Of a DNA stretch of 42,059 nucleotides, positions 1-7,719 are shown one piece after another. Each line of letters starts with the position of its first letter. The first letter of the stretch is position 1. The notes below the pieces were generated by a model that was not told the origin of the DNA, did no database searches, and saw only the letters and a program-made list of their open reading frames with translations. The stretch covers positions 1 to 42,059 of the forward strand of contig CAKUES010000016.1 of assembly GCA_934646835.1 (NCBI GenBank). Reading direction: 5' to 3'. The stretch comes from an uncultured Coriobacteriales bacterium (GTDB taxonomy: Bacteria > Actinomycetota > Coriobacteriia > Coriobacteriales > QAMH01). Both the position numbers and the translations under genes were made by a program.

Positions 1-17
1 AAACTTGACAAAGAAAT

Positions 18-36
18 AGCCGCATGACCTGCGGCT
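18..36 (-). terminator. Possible terminator downstream of csn2
   Basis: A 6-bp inverted repeat, AGCCGC/GCGGCT with a 7-nt loop, lies 21 bases past the csn2 stop. On the minus strand it is followed by ATTTCTTT, a weak T-rich tract. It could end the cas operon before the unseen CRISPR array. The stem is short, so the call is tentative. Confidence 0.4.
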
Positions 37-56
37 TTAGCGAGGGATCGGGGTGC

Positions 57-737
57 TCAAACTGTCAAATTATGGAGGTCAACAAGGTATTTGTCCTCAT
101 TCTCATATCTGTTATTATCCCACTTATTCTCCAGCAACAAAACCTTCAAGCCGGTGTAAAAAATGTGATTACACAGCGCCTCAAAGTCCTTTTCTGTCAG
201 AAAAGTTTTGAGATTTACAAACACGAAAACCCTATCAAAACCTGCATCGAAAGCCATCGAAAGAAACTTTATTAACTTATCAAGGAACGGCTCATCGTCA
301 CGAATGTCGATGTCAAACGCCATCATTTTGAGATAGCGTTTGAAATCCCACTCCATTTTAAACGCGTAATCAGAATCACAATCCAAGCTCAATAGGGCAA
401 TAACGCTAGAGAGATTCCGAGAGAGATTCTCCAGCTTAAGCCTCAGCTCCTCATCTTCAAGAATCTCTTTCTCCATGCGAGAAACAACAGCAGGCAAGAG
501 TAAACGATGTTCCCAAGGCAGATTCAGGGCATCTGAAACCACCAAAAACTCGTCCTTGATCTTCAGACGTGCATCACCCTCCCAAAGCGAATAAGGTTCT
601 TGAGCTTGCTCACCATCCATAGACGCAACAGACGAGACCACACGTGCAAAGAGCGCAGAGTTCTCGACCTGAAGAGTGGCAATACGCCCCCTCTCAATCT
701 CAATCGCCCTTTCCAAGCCCTCAAAAACCAACTTCAT
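57..737 (-). CDS. csn2: CRISPR-associated protein Csn2 (type II-A)
   Basis: This 226-residue protein sits at the usual last position of a cas9-cas1-cas2-csn2 operon. Csn2 forms a tetrameric ring that binds DNA ends and acts with Cas1, Cas2 and Cas9 during spacer acquisition; it defines subtype II-A. The length matches short-form Csn2 (about 220 residues). Sequence conservation in this family is low, so the call rests on length, the overall alpha/beta pattern with a charged helical middle (about residues 85-125), and position. The start codon overlaps the cas2 stop by four bases, indicating translational coupling. No nuclease motif is expected or seen. Confidence 0.88.
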   Translation of the reverse strand: MKLVFEGLERAIEIERGRIATLQVENSALFARVVSSVASMDGEQAQEPYSLWEGDARLKIKDEFLVVSDALNLPWEHRLLLPAVVSRMEKEILEDEELRLKLENLSRNLSSVIALLSLDCDSDYAFKMEWDFKRYLKMMAFDIDIRDDEPFLDKLIKFLSMAFDAGFDRVFVFVNLKTFLTEKDFEALCNHIFYTGLKVLLLENKWDNNRYENEDKYLVDLHNLTV

Positions 738-1069
738 AGTACAAGCAGCTCCTCCGTTGAATCCACCTCGTCATAGTCGGCTCTCTCGCCCGTGATGAAT
801 TCCATCGTCGAAAACTGACCCTCGGTCACCTTCAAAATCTGCACAAGACCCTCTGGCGGGCGATTCTTCTTGACGCGATTCACAGAAGCAGCAGCAAGCC
901 CATCATTCAAAACAAGCTTTGCGTAAACAGACTCTTGCAACTGCAGGAAACCATCCTTGAGCAAAAACTTCCTGAAGACGCGATAGTCTCTACGCTGCTT
1001 CGACGTCAGCACCGGTAAGTCGAAGAAAAGAATAAGCCTCATATACCTCACCCGCTCTCCAGCGCTCAT
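734..1069 (-). CDS. cas2: CRISPR-associated endonuclease Cas2
   Basis: A 111-residue protein with the ferredoxin-like Cas2 fold signature: a first strand MRLILFFDLPV (about residues 10-20) carrying the conserved Asp, then an Arg/Lys-rich helix (about 24-38) and the SVYAKLVLND strand. Cas2 dimers bridge two Cas1 dimers in the spacer integrase; its own nuclease activity is not needed for integration in known systems. It overlaps cas1 upstream and csn2 downstream by four bases each. The annotated start gives nine residues before the core Met-Arg-Leu; a start at that inner Met (position 1042) is possible but would lose the overlap with cas1. Confidence 0.95.
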   Translation of the reverse strand: MSAGERVRYMRLILFFDLPVLTSKQRRDYRVFRKFLLKDGFLQLQESVYAKLVLNDGLAAASVNRVKKNRPPEGLVQILKVTEGQFSTMEFITGERADYDEVDSTEELLVL

Positions 1070-1944
1070 GAAAGATCAAACCCCTCTATCTCATCCACAG
1101 CCAGCCTCTTATTGAGTGCGTTCAGGCAATCCTGCACATACAGAGAAATGATGGAGCTGAGCTTGTATGAACCTCCCCTATAAGGCAATGTATGATTAAG
1201 AGAGTCAATCAATATCAGCCTGATTACTTGGTTAAACTCATCATTAACATTGTCAAACACGATACGATCAATCACGGGCCTGAACGGTTCCATGAGATCG
1301 CAGCTCAAATTGAACTGATTGTATTCATTCCTGTGACAGATTCCTGCCTGTGTAAGGTAACCTCTAGACACGACCTCGCGATTCACTGCCGAGAGAATGA
1401 CAGCATAGCCGTAATCAAGAGCGGCATTAATCGCACACTCCTGATCACGGGTGAACCCATCTCCAAAGAGAGCTTGAAAGTAGAGACGTGCGGCACAGGC
1501 CTCACGACAGGTGGTATCTCCCGACCGCACCTCCCCTACCATCTGCTTTAGCTGCAACGCTGAGTCTTCTCGAGCACGCTGTGCCAGTACCTGCGACTGA
1601 TGAGCTATCTTATCCCGCACAACTCGCTGCCAGACACGCTTCTTGATTGGCTCGCCCCACTCAAGCTGCTCGCCAATCCTCTTACTCGTATTATGGGCTC
1701 CATAAAGCGGCAGATACTGACCCACAGGATTGCTCTTCTCATCAGAGATGACAAAGGATATCTTTGCCTTTGCCAGCTCGGACAGCAGATAAGCACTCAC
1801 GTAAGCTTGAGTTGTCTGCAAGGTGATGGACGAGATTTCCGAAAGATGAACCTTGGAAGTCCCGTCCTCCTTGCGCACCACCAGATAGCCGCCTTTGTAC
1901 GAACATCGACAGGGGCTCGCTATGACCACATTCCTAAAGGCCAA
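1066..1944 (-). CDS. cas1: CRISPR-associated integrase Cas1 (type II)
   Basis: A 292-residue Cas1 of the type II-A kind, the catalytic subunit that inserts new spacers at the leader end of the array. The metal-binding triad is visible as Glu148 (REACAARLYF), His204 (GICHRNEYNQFN) and Glu219 (CDLMEPFRP). These line up in order and spacing with E149, H205 and E220 of the Streptococcus pyogenes protein, so the enzyme should be active. The N-terminal beta domain spans about residues 1-90 and the helical catalytic domain the rest. The gene starts 11 bases inside the 3' end of cas9 and overlaps cas2 by four bases, so all four cas genes are likely on one message. Confidence 0.96.
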   Translation of the reverse strand: MAFRNVVIASPCRCSYKGGYLVVRKEDGTSKVHLSEISSITLQTTQAYVSAYLLSELAKAKISFVISDEKSNPVGQYLPLYGAHNTSKRIGEQLEWGEPIKKRVWQRVVRDKIAHQSQVLAQRAREDSALQLKQMVGEVRSGDTTCREACAARLYFQALFGDGFTRDQECAINAALDYGYAVILSAVNREVVSRGYLTQAGICHRNEYNQFNLSCDLMEPFRPVIDRIVFDNVNDEFNQVIRLILIDSLNHTLPYRGGSYKLSSIISLYVQDCLNALNKRLAVDEIEGFDLS

Positions 1945-4900
1945 CTCTGGTCTTCCTCTCGAACATGCCTGTCACGGATTGATCGACAACGCTGAAATTA
2001 ACAGAGGGGTCACTAAGCAACTTTCCTCCAGTCATTTTCATGGCGCCTGCATTTGCCGAACCGCCAACACTACTCAAATTGACAACACGATCGTTACCAT
2101 TGGCAATTCGCAATACTCCAGAAAAGACAGCACTCTTTTGCTCCAGCGTCGCTGCATAAAAAGCATCACGGTATGTGTCTAGTTTCAATTGTTTAGCAAG
2201 CTTCAATGAATAAGATGAAAGCCTCCTGCAAATCACGCTGAACAGTTCATCAACAGCCTTAGCATCATCTTCTGAAACCCTGTTAGACAAAAGATTCTCA
2301 ATCAACGACAGCTCTTTTGCTGTAAAACCGAGCTCAATACCACTTCGAACCTCTTTGAGTCCAGTAATAATCAGCCTGTCGTCATCGATTTCGATTAACT
2401 GACGCTTAAGAAGCTTAGCTCGAACAATATGCACAAACTCCAACCCTTCAGCCTCCGCAAGCTCCTTTGCATAAACTTCAAGGGCACCAGGATCCCCACT
2501 AATCTTTGACGCAAGCCATACAGGCACAGCTTCAAATTTAAACAGCGATTGATTCTTCTTTGGTTTCACAGCCTCATAGACAAAGAAGTACGCAAACTGC
2601 TGGCTAGAGAAGCCGCCAAACTGCTGCGGATCAAGACCCTCTTTCAACGGCAAAGCAAGCTTCGGGCCCATCTTCGCATCGCGTGGCGAGTAAACCGTCG
2701 CATCCCAGAACTTGCCTGTATCCTCATACGGCATGCGAGTGATATAGCACTGGCGATAATCCAAGGCCTTACGAATACCCGCAATCTCCTTCTCCGCATC
2801 CCATTCATCCTTGAAGATCTCGCCCGTCTCCTTATCGAAGCCGGAAGACATAAAGCTATTCACAATGAAGCCACTGGAGCCAGGCATCTTGTGATGAGCA
2901 TTGAACAGCTTGGACTGCGAACGAACGTAATTTCTGATGACGTGAGCATAGCCAATGGGGTTGTCATACATACCTGCATGACGCATCTGAATGAACAAAC
3001 CAACACGGCATGCCAAGAATGCGTCGTGCGCATGATGGTAGTCGTTAGCCTCACGGCACTTGACAAAACCAGCAGCCTCACGAAGGTCATGAGAAAGGCT
3101 CGCCTTAACCGGCACAACCATTGTTTCCTCATAACGAGAATCAAGCAAAGACTGAACAAGCTTCACCATCTGGCTCGTCTCAACAAGCTGACGTGCAATA
3201 AAGCCCCTCATCATGCCCTCGTTCACCTGAGAACGCATGAGGTTGTTGTACTTCTTGTCACCAATCAATTTGCAATCGTGTAGCGTCTTCCAATAACCGC
3301 TCATTTGCTGTCGAACCGCCGTATCAATGAGCATGGCGTCAGTCTTGCGCTGGTTTGCAGAGCGCAAGACAAGAGCCTTGTTCTCAAGGCTGTCATCCTT
3401 CACATAAGAGCGCGGGATAATATGGTCGACCTCGTAGAGACCAGCATTAGAGAGCTGGTTGATATCGATAGGCGTCCCGGAGTACAGGCACTTGCCTCCC
3501 TGGGCAAAGTACAGCATGAGCTTCTCATCATCGATATCTTGAGGAGCATATTCCTTGAGCTCTTTGCACTGCTGAGCAAAGTTGTCCTTGCACGCAGTCA
3601 AGGTTTCCTTGAGCTGGTCATACCTACGCTTAGTGCGACGTCCCTTGTTCCTCGGATCCTCATCCCTAGTGACTTCGACAAAGATACTTTTGGGCGCTTT
3701 GCCGGCGATTTTGGCAATCTCATCAACGATACGAATCGCCTGGTTGATACTCCTGCGAATTGCAGGAGAACCAGGAAGCTCGTTTACATCAAGCTCGCCC
3801 TTGTGGTCGCCAAAATAGCTCTTATTGAATTCATCCACCAAGCCCTGGAAGCGAAGGCCTTCATCATGGAGAATCTCCATAAGGACCATGGAACGACCCT
3901 GGCGCGAAGAAGAATTGGGGTCGCCTTCGCGGAGAACATCCATGATGCTACGAAGCCCACAGTCAGTCCGAGCTTTGATTCCAGTCAAGAATCGCTTGGA
4001 GAGCCTGCCCCATCCTGCAAAGCGTTTCTTGCATATTTTCTTAATCTGAGCAGCATCAAGCGCTCCGTTGCCCCTGGAGCCATACTTCTCCTCGAGCTTC
4101 TCCTTAAGGATGACACGGTCCTCGAAAAGCGTGTTCCAGAGAATAATCTCCTCAATCATCGGGTAGTCAGACTCATCGAGCTTCTCAACGCCAAAAACAT
4201 CCTTACAGAAGAAGATATACGAGCTCATCTTGGACTCGAGGCCGGTCTCTCCCTGACCGCCAAAAACACGGGCATTGCCGATGCCGCACTCGCGCTCCAG
4301 CCATTCTGCAATTCGCTTGTAGCCAATCGTCTTGTACTTATGGAACAAGTCCTCGATGATTCCCTCACGTTGGGCAGCATCCAAGCGATGTTCCTTGTCC
4401 CCGTCAACGCTTACCTTAAGTCCGTTCAACTCATTGAGAACGCAGAATTCCTCATACAACAGGGAGCATTTGGGCAACACATCCTCACCCTGCAGATAAG
4501 TACAGTTACCAGTCATACGCAGGATGAACTTCTCCGCGGCCTTATTTCGATCAATGACGTCTTCCCAGTTCCATGGCTTGATAGCAACACTATCCATGCC
4601 AGGCTTTCTCTCTGCCCAAGAGAAACGACGGTTACCTCGCTTATCGAGTGGAGCGTCGTTGTTTTGCAGTGGGCCAACGTAATAAGGAATCCTAAACGTC
4701 ACCAGCTTTTCGAGCTTCTCTTTGTCTTCGAGGAGGAAGTCGTAGAAACGCGACTGATTCTTGATAATAGCCTGCAACTCCTCAAGATGGAGCTGATAGT
4801 AGATACTGCCGTTGTCGCTCGTCTTGAGGCGACGCAAGAACAACTGACGAGCAAACTCATCCATCATCTTGTCATAGCGGGGATCGTCAACAGCAGCGGT

Positions 4901-6070
4901 CTTACCCAGCAGTTTCTTGACCTCATTGGCAAAGCCGTCGTAATCGAGCTTTGACGTACCGAGGTTGTACTTAGTATAACCCTGAGCCTTAGCGGCATCG
5001 TAGATGTTCGTACCCTCATAGAGCGGACCGCGGAAGAAGGCGTCATACTTCTCCGGGGCATACGTTTTGACAAGCCCCTTGAGAAGAGCAAGGTCTTCCG
5101 CATACCTATCGTACTTGGCAACCATATTCTTGGAGATAGACTTGCCCGGCGCATAAGACAACAAACCTTGAAGGAGATAAGAAGAGTACACGCCGCAGAG
5201 CGCCTCGAAGAGCTCCACGCCGTCATCAGGACACGCATCCCTAAATGCCTCAACATGCTCCTCATTAGACAGGGAGAAGTTGCTTGTCTCGCAAGAAGTC
5301 TCCCCAAAGACATTCTTGAATTCAGCTTTCAATCCAACAATTGCGCCAGCGATCGCCTCGTTAAACTTCTTGCTGTTTGCAGGCTCATCGCCCAAAGAGA
5401 CACCGATGAGAGGAGCAAGAGCCTTCTTCTTGTCGGACGGACGCATGTCGCTGTCAGCGAAAATCTCAAGTATCTGAGCCGTTTTGTCTTCGGCCAGCAT
5501 GTGATCGTTTTCACCGCACCAATCCTTGAGTGCCTCGCGCAACGCCTTGAGAGCATCATCGGGCTTGGCACCCTCAGAGTTCAGCGGCTTGCCCTCACGC
5601 AAGAAATTGCCGCGATGTTTGACAATGTTATGAAGTGCCAGGTAAACGAGGCGAATATCAGCTTTCTCATCCGTCTCCATCAGCCACTTGCGCAGATGAT
5701 AGATAGTTGGAAAGCGCTTATAGTAATCCGCTTTGGTGAAGTCAGAACCGTTGAAAATGGGATCACCCTCGACAGTCCTGGAATGAGCAAGTCGATTGAA
5801 AAAATCAGGATCGGCCTTGACCATCTCCTCCTCGAACAGCTGCTGGAGAAGGTTTAGACGCCAGCGCCTTCGAATATAGCGACGCCTTTGTCCGCGATGC
5901 ACACGAGCATCGGCAGCAGTGTTGGCCGTATCAAACAGCCTGGAGCCCCAAGTAGGCTGCTTTTTGAAATGGAGGAGCTCACCATTTTCATCGGTCACAG
6001 CCCAGCCAACCGAACCAGTGCCCAAATCCAGTCCAATATTGTACTCACCTGAGATATTTCTCAAATTCAT
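1934..6070 (-). CDS. cas9: CRISPR-associated endonuclease Cas9 (type II-A)
   Basis: RNA-guided double-strand DNA nuclease of 1378 residues, the usual II-A length. All catalytic motifs are intact: RuvC-I NIGLDLGTGSVGWAV with Asp15, the Arg-rich bridge helix (about 61-72), RuvC-II FVEVTRDED with Glu799, the HNH core LYEVDHIIPRSYVKDDSLEN with His883, and RuvC-III NDYHHAHDAF with His1015 and Asp1016. The C-terminus ends in QSVTGMFERKTRVGL. An in-frame ATG three codons upstream (6079) directly abuts the GAAGGG ribosome-binding site. The ATG at 6070 has normal spacing and is chosen. The protein closely resembles, from memory, the Cas9 of Coriobacterium glomerans. The PAM cannot be read from sequence. 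Codon use is more AT-tolerant than in neighbouring genes. Confidence 0.98.
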   Translation of the reverse strand: MNLRNISGEYNIGLDLGTGSVGWAVTDENGELLHFKKQPTWGSRLFDTANTAADARVHRGQRRRYIRRRWRLNLLQQLFEEEMVKADPDFFNRLAHSRTVEGDPIFNGSDFTKADYYKRFPTIYHLRKWLMETDEKADIRLVYLALHNIVKHRGNFLREGKPLNSEGAKPDDALKALREALKDWCGENDHMLAEDKTAQILEIFADSDMRPSDKKKALAPLIGVSLGDEPANSKKFNEAIAGAIVGLKAEFKNVFGETSCETSNFSLSNEEHVEAFRDACPDDGVELFEALCGVYSSYLLQGLLSYAPGKSISKNMVAKYDRYAEDLALLKGLVKTYAPEKYDAFFRGPLYEGTNIYDAAKAQGYTKYNLGTSKLDYDGFANEVKKLLGKTAAVDDPRYDKMMDEFARQLFLRRLKTSDNGSIYYQLHLEELQAIIKNQSRFYDFLLEDKEKLEKLVTFRIPYYVGPLQNNDAPLDKRGNRRFSWAERKPGMDSVAIKPWNWEDVIDRNKAAEKFILRMTGNCTYLQGEDVLPKCSLLYEEFCVLNELNGLKVSVDGDKEHRLDAAQREGIIEDLFHKYKTIGYKRIAEWLERECGIGNARVFGGQGETGLESKMSSYIFFCKDVFGVEKLDESDYPMIEEIILWNTLFEDRVILKEKLEEKYGSRGNGALDAAQIKKICKKRFAGWGRLSKRFLTGIKARTDCGLRSIMDVLREGDPNSSSRQGRSMVLMEILHDEGLRFQGLVDEFNKSYFGDHKGELDVNELPGSPAIRRSINQAIRIVDEIAKIAGKAPKSIFVEVTRDEDPRNKGRRTKRRYDQLKETLTACKDNFAQQCKELKEYAPQDIDDEKLMLYFAQGGKCLYSGTPIDINQLSNAGLYEVDHIIPRSYVKDDSLENKALVLRSANQRKTDAMLIDTAVRQQMSGYWKTLHDCKLIGDKKYNNLMRSQVNEGMMRGFIARQLVETSQMVKLVQSLLDSRYEETMVVPVKASLSHDLREAAGFVKCREANDYHHAHDAFLACRVGLFIQMRHAGMYDNPIGYAHVIRNYVRSQSKLFNAHHKMPGSSGFIVNSFMSSGFDKETGEIFKDEWDAEKEIAGIRKALDYRQCYITRMPYEDTGKFWDATVYSPRDAKMGPKLALPLKEGLDPQQFGGFSSQQFAYFFVYEAVKPKKNQSLFKFEAVPVWLASKISGDPGALEVYAKELAEAEGLEFVHIVRAKLLKRQLIEIDDDRLIITGLKEVRSGIELGFTAKELSLIENLLSNRVSEDDAKAVDELFSVICRRLSSYSLKLAKQLKLDTYRDAFYAATLEQKSAVFSGVLRIANGNDRVVNLSSVGGSANAGAMKMTGGKLLSDPSVNFSVVDQSVTGMFERKTRVGL

Positions 6071-6072
6071 AG

Positions 6073-6101
6073 TGCACATCCCTTCAAGTCTGTACTACAA
6101 T
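6073..6101 (+). promoter_or_regulatory. Candidate tracrRNA promoter
   Basis: TACAAT at 6096-6101 is a good -10 box and TGCACA at 6073-6078 a partial -35 (4 of 6), separated by 17 bp. Transcription would begin near 6108, exactly where the anti-repeat begins. The promoter overlaps the cas9 start codon and ribosome-binding site on the other strand, so tracrRNA and cas9 transcription may interfere with each other. Confidence 0.5.
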
Positions 6102-6107
6102 GTGCCC

Positions 6108-6230
6108 GTCTTGATTACCAGTCAGGACGACACTGCGAGTCAAAATACGGCCTAGCCAAAAATGTCTTTCGAGACGCCCCGTAGGGGGAAGTTGACTTGC
6201 CGAAAGCCTCTTCGGAGGCTTTCTTTTTTT
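6108..6230 (+). ncRNA. tracrRNA of the type II-A system
   Basis: Divergent from cas9. Positions 6108-6145 form the anti-repeat, ending in GAGTCAAAAT. Next comes the nexus TACGGCCTAGCC (6146-6157; stem GGC/GCC), which mirrors AAGGCTAGTCC in the S. pyogenes tracrRNA. Two small hairpins follow: GTCT-TTCG-AGAC (6164-6175) and CCCC-GTA-GGGG (6177-6187). The RNA ends in a 9-bp perfect stem with a TTCG loop (6202-6223) and seven T residues (6224-6230). The reverse complement of 6108-6145 predicts the repeat of the missing array: it should start near GTTTTGACTCGC and end near GGTAATCAAGAC. Confidence 0.85.
6202..6230 (+). terminator. Intrinsic terminator of tracrRNA
   Basis: Perfect 9-bp stem GAAAGCCTC/GAGGCTTTC closed by a TTCG tetraloop and followed by T7. 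This is the strongest intrinsic terminator in the window and fixes the tracrRNA strand as plus. Confidence 0.93.
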
Positions 6231-6439
6231 GCTGTAGAGCAGCTGGTCAGCAAGCAAATCTCCTCTCATATCCCCTAAACGAAACTTGCTTCATTCTACT
6301 CATATTGCGATAGGTAAATCCATAGCTCTAAGCAAAGAATGGCGCCTCAGTCCAAATAACCTCCCAATCCTCTGCTGCGAGTCGGCTCGCGAGATGTTAC
6401 AGTGATTGAAGATTGGTTCTGAACGCTTGGAGACAAAAC
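6231..6439. other. Intergenic gap between tracrRNA and WYL gene
   Basis: 209 bases with no gene I can support. The base composition is intermediate. A Shine-Dalgarno-like GGAG at 6429-6432 precedes the WYL ATG at 6440. I see no CRISPR repeat, tRNA or clear sigma-70 promoter here. Confidence 0.5.
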
Positions 6440-7429
6440 ATGGCATCGAAGAATCAGAAGCTCAAGCTCTTCTACCTCGCGCAGATCCTCAAGGCGGAGA
6501 CCGACGAGTACAATGGCCTCACGCGCGAGGAGATAACGGAGCTGCTCGCCGAGCACGAGATCAAGGTCGAGCGCAAGACCTTCTACGACGACATCCGCTG
6601 CCTCAAGGACTTTGGCTACGACATCGGCACCTTTAGCTCCGAGGGCTCAACCCGCTACGCGCTCGTCTCGCGCGAGTGGGAGGACGCAGAGCTCCTGCTC
6701 CTCGCCGACGCGATCCAATCCTCCAAGTTCCTCACCACGCGCAAGTCCAACGCCCTCATCGAGCACATCGGCACCCTGGGCAGCTACCGCCTCGCCGCCA
6801 CGCTCAAGAAGAAGATCCACGTCGAGGGCCGCATCCGCAACCAGAACGAGTCCGTCTTCTACAACCTCGACGCTGCCCACCGCGCCATCGCAGAGGGCAA
6901 GAAGATCAGCTTTCACTACTTCAAGTACGGCCTCAACAAGCGCCCCGTCTTCCAACACGACAGCGAGCGCTACGTCGAGACCCCCGTCCAGCTCATGTAC
7001 ATGGACGACTTCTACTACCTCATCACCTGGAACGACAAGCACGCCAACTTCACGACCTACCGCCTCGACCGCATGCGCAGCATCTCCGTCACCAACGAGC
7101 CCTGCACCGTCAACGACGAGATCAAGCACTTTGACGTCGCGAAGTTCCAGCAGCGCGTCTTTGGCATGTTCTCCGGCACCCCGATCAACGTCACGCTCCG
7201 CGTCAACGCCAGCGTCATGAGCGCGATCGTCGACCGCTTTGGCAAGGACGTCGGCACGGAGGTCCTCGACGACGACACCGCCCGCATCCACGTCACCGTC
7301 ATGGAGGCCCCGACGTTTTACGGGTGGCTGGCGACGTTTGGCACGCAGATCGTCATCGAGTCGCCGGATTCGATGCGCGCGGGGTATTTGCGGCATTTGG
7401 ATGCGATACGCGAGGCGTATGGGGAGTAG
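6440..7429 (+). CDS. WYL-domain transcriptional regulator
   Basis: A 329-residue protein with an N-terminal winged HTH (about residues 1-65; LTREEITELLAEHEIKVERK then TFYDDIRCLKDFGYDI, the deoR/YafY-type pattern) and a C-terminal WYL domain (about 140-225), followed by a WCX-like extension to the end. WYL domains sense nucleic acid or nucleotide-like ligands and often regulate defence or DNA-damage genes. The ATG at 6440 is preferred over an upstream in-frame start because GGAG lies 7 nt before it. It is the first gene past the tracrRNA and transcribed away from cas9. Its high-GC codon use matches the chromosome rather than the cas genes, so a functional link to CRISPR is only a possibility. 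Confidence 0.88.
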   Translation: MASKNQKLKLFYLAQILKAETDEYNGLTREEITELLAEHEIKVERKTFYDDIRCLKDFGYDIGTFSSEGSTRYALVSREWEDAELLLLADAIQSSKFLTTRKSNALIEHIGTLGSYRLAATLKKKIHVEGRIRNQNESVFYNLDAAHRAIAEGKKISFHYFKYGLNKRPVFQHDSERYVETPVQLMYMDDFYYLITWNDKHANFTTYRLDRMRSISVTNEPCTVNDEIKHFDVAKFQQRVFGMFSGTPINVTLRVNASVMSAIVDRFGKDVGTEVLDDDTARIHVTVMEAPTFYGWLATFGTQIVIESPDSMRAGYLRHLDAIREAYGE

Positions 7430-7496
7430 CAGGCGGCCGGGTGGCGGTCGGGGGTCGTTGGTGCTGACGCGAGGACCGGCAGTGAGTTGCAGCGGT

Positions 7497-7555
7497 GGCG
7501 CCGACTTCGTCTGGCGCCTCTACGGGTCCTTGCGAGTCGCAGGTGCTAATGCGAC
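7497..7555 (+). repeat. GGCGCC hairpin repeat, copy a (with downstream box)
   Basis: First of four copies of a 22-bp hairpin: GGCGCC-GAC-TTC-GTC-T-GGCGCC at 7497-7518, followed by TACG and then a conserved box GGTGCTAATGCGAC (7542-7555). A second instance of the box lies before it at 7460-7473. The other copies are at 18573, 24324 and 34599 (reverse). No T-run follows, so it is not a standard terminator. Confidence 0.8.
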
Positions 7556-7578
7556 GATCAACTGACCCTTGTAGCGGT

Positions 7579-7598
7579 GGGTCGAATAAATTCGAACC
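7579..7598. repeat. CGAATaaATTCG palindrome, copy a
   Basis: GGGTCGAATAAATTCGAACC is an inverted repeat that recurs as a variant at 34440-34461 (reverse orientation). In both places it lies beside a GGCGCC hairpin and a GGGGAGGGAC hairpin, so the three seem to travel together. Confidence 0.6.
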
Positions 7599-7627
7599 AA
7601 TCGCAAAATCAGAACAAACGCATGGTA

Positions 7628-7660
7628 TATGGGGAGGGACAGGGTCCCTCCCCTACGGGG
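7628..7660 (+). repeat. GGGGAGGGAC hairpin repeat, copy a
   Basis: The palindrome with arms GGGGAGGGAC/GTCCCTCCCC and loop AGG lies at 7631-7653, flanked by TAT and TACGGGG. It is one of six copies in the window (others near 20733, 20815, 21715, 34515 and 38793). This one lies between the convergent WYL and helicase genes. Confidence 0.85.
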
Positions 7661-7719
7661 GGCTGCGAGTCCCCCGTATAGGTGCGCGTGAAGCGCGAGG
7701 ACTTTTGCCGCGAGGGCTC

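Noticed and set aside
1..56. Start of a CRISPR array or leader at the left edge
   Set aside because: No segment matches the repeat predicted from the anti-repeat. Only a weak hairpin is present.
3305..4954. A 549-codon open frame on the plus strand inside cas9
   Set aside because: It overlaps the catalytic core of cas9 on the other strand. It has no ribosome-binding site and no recognisable domain.
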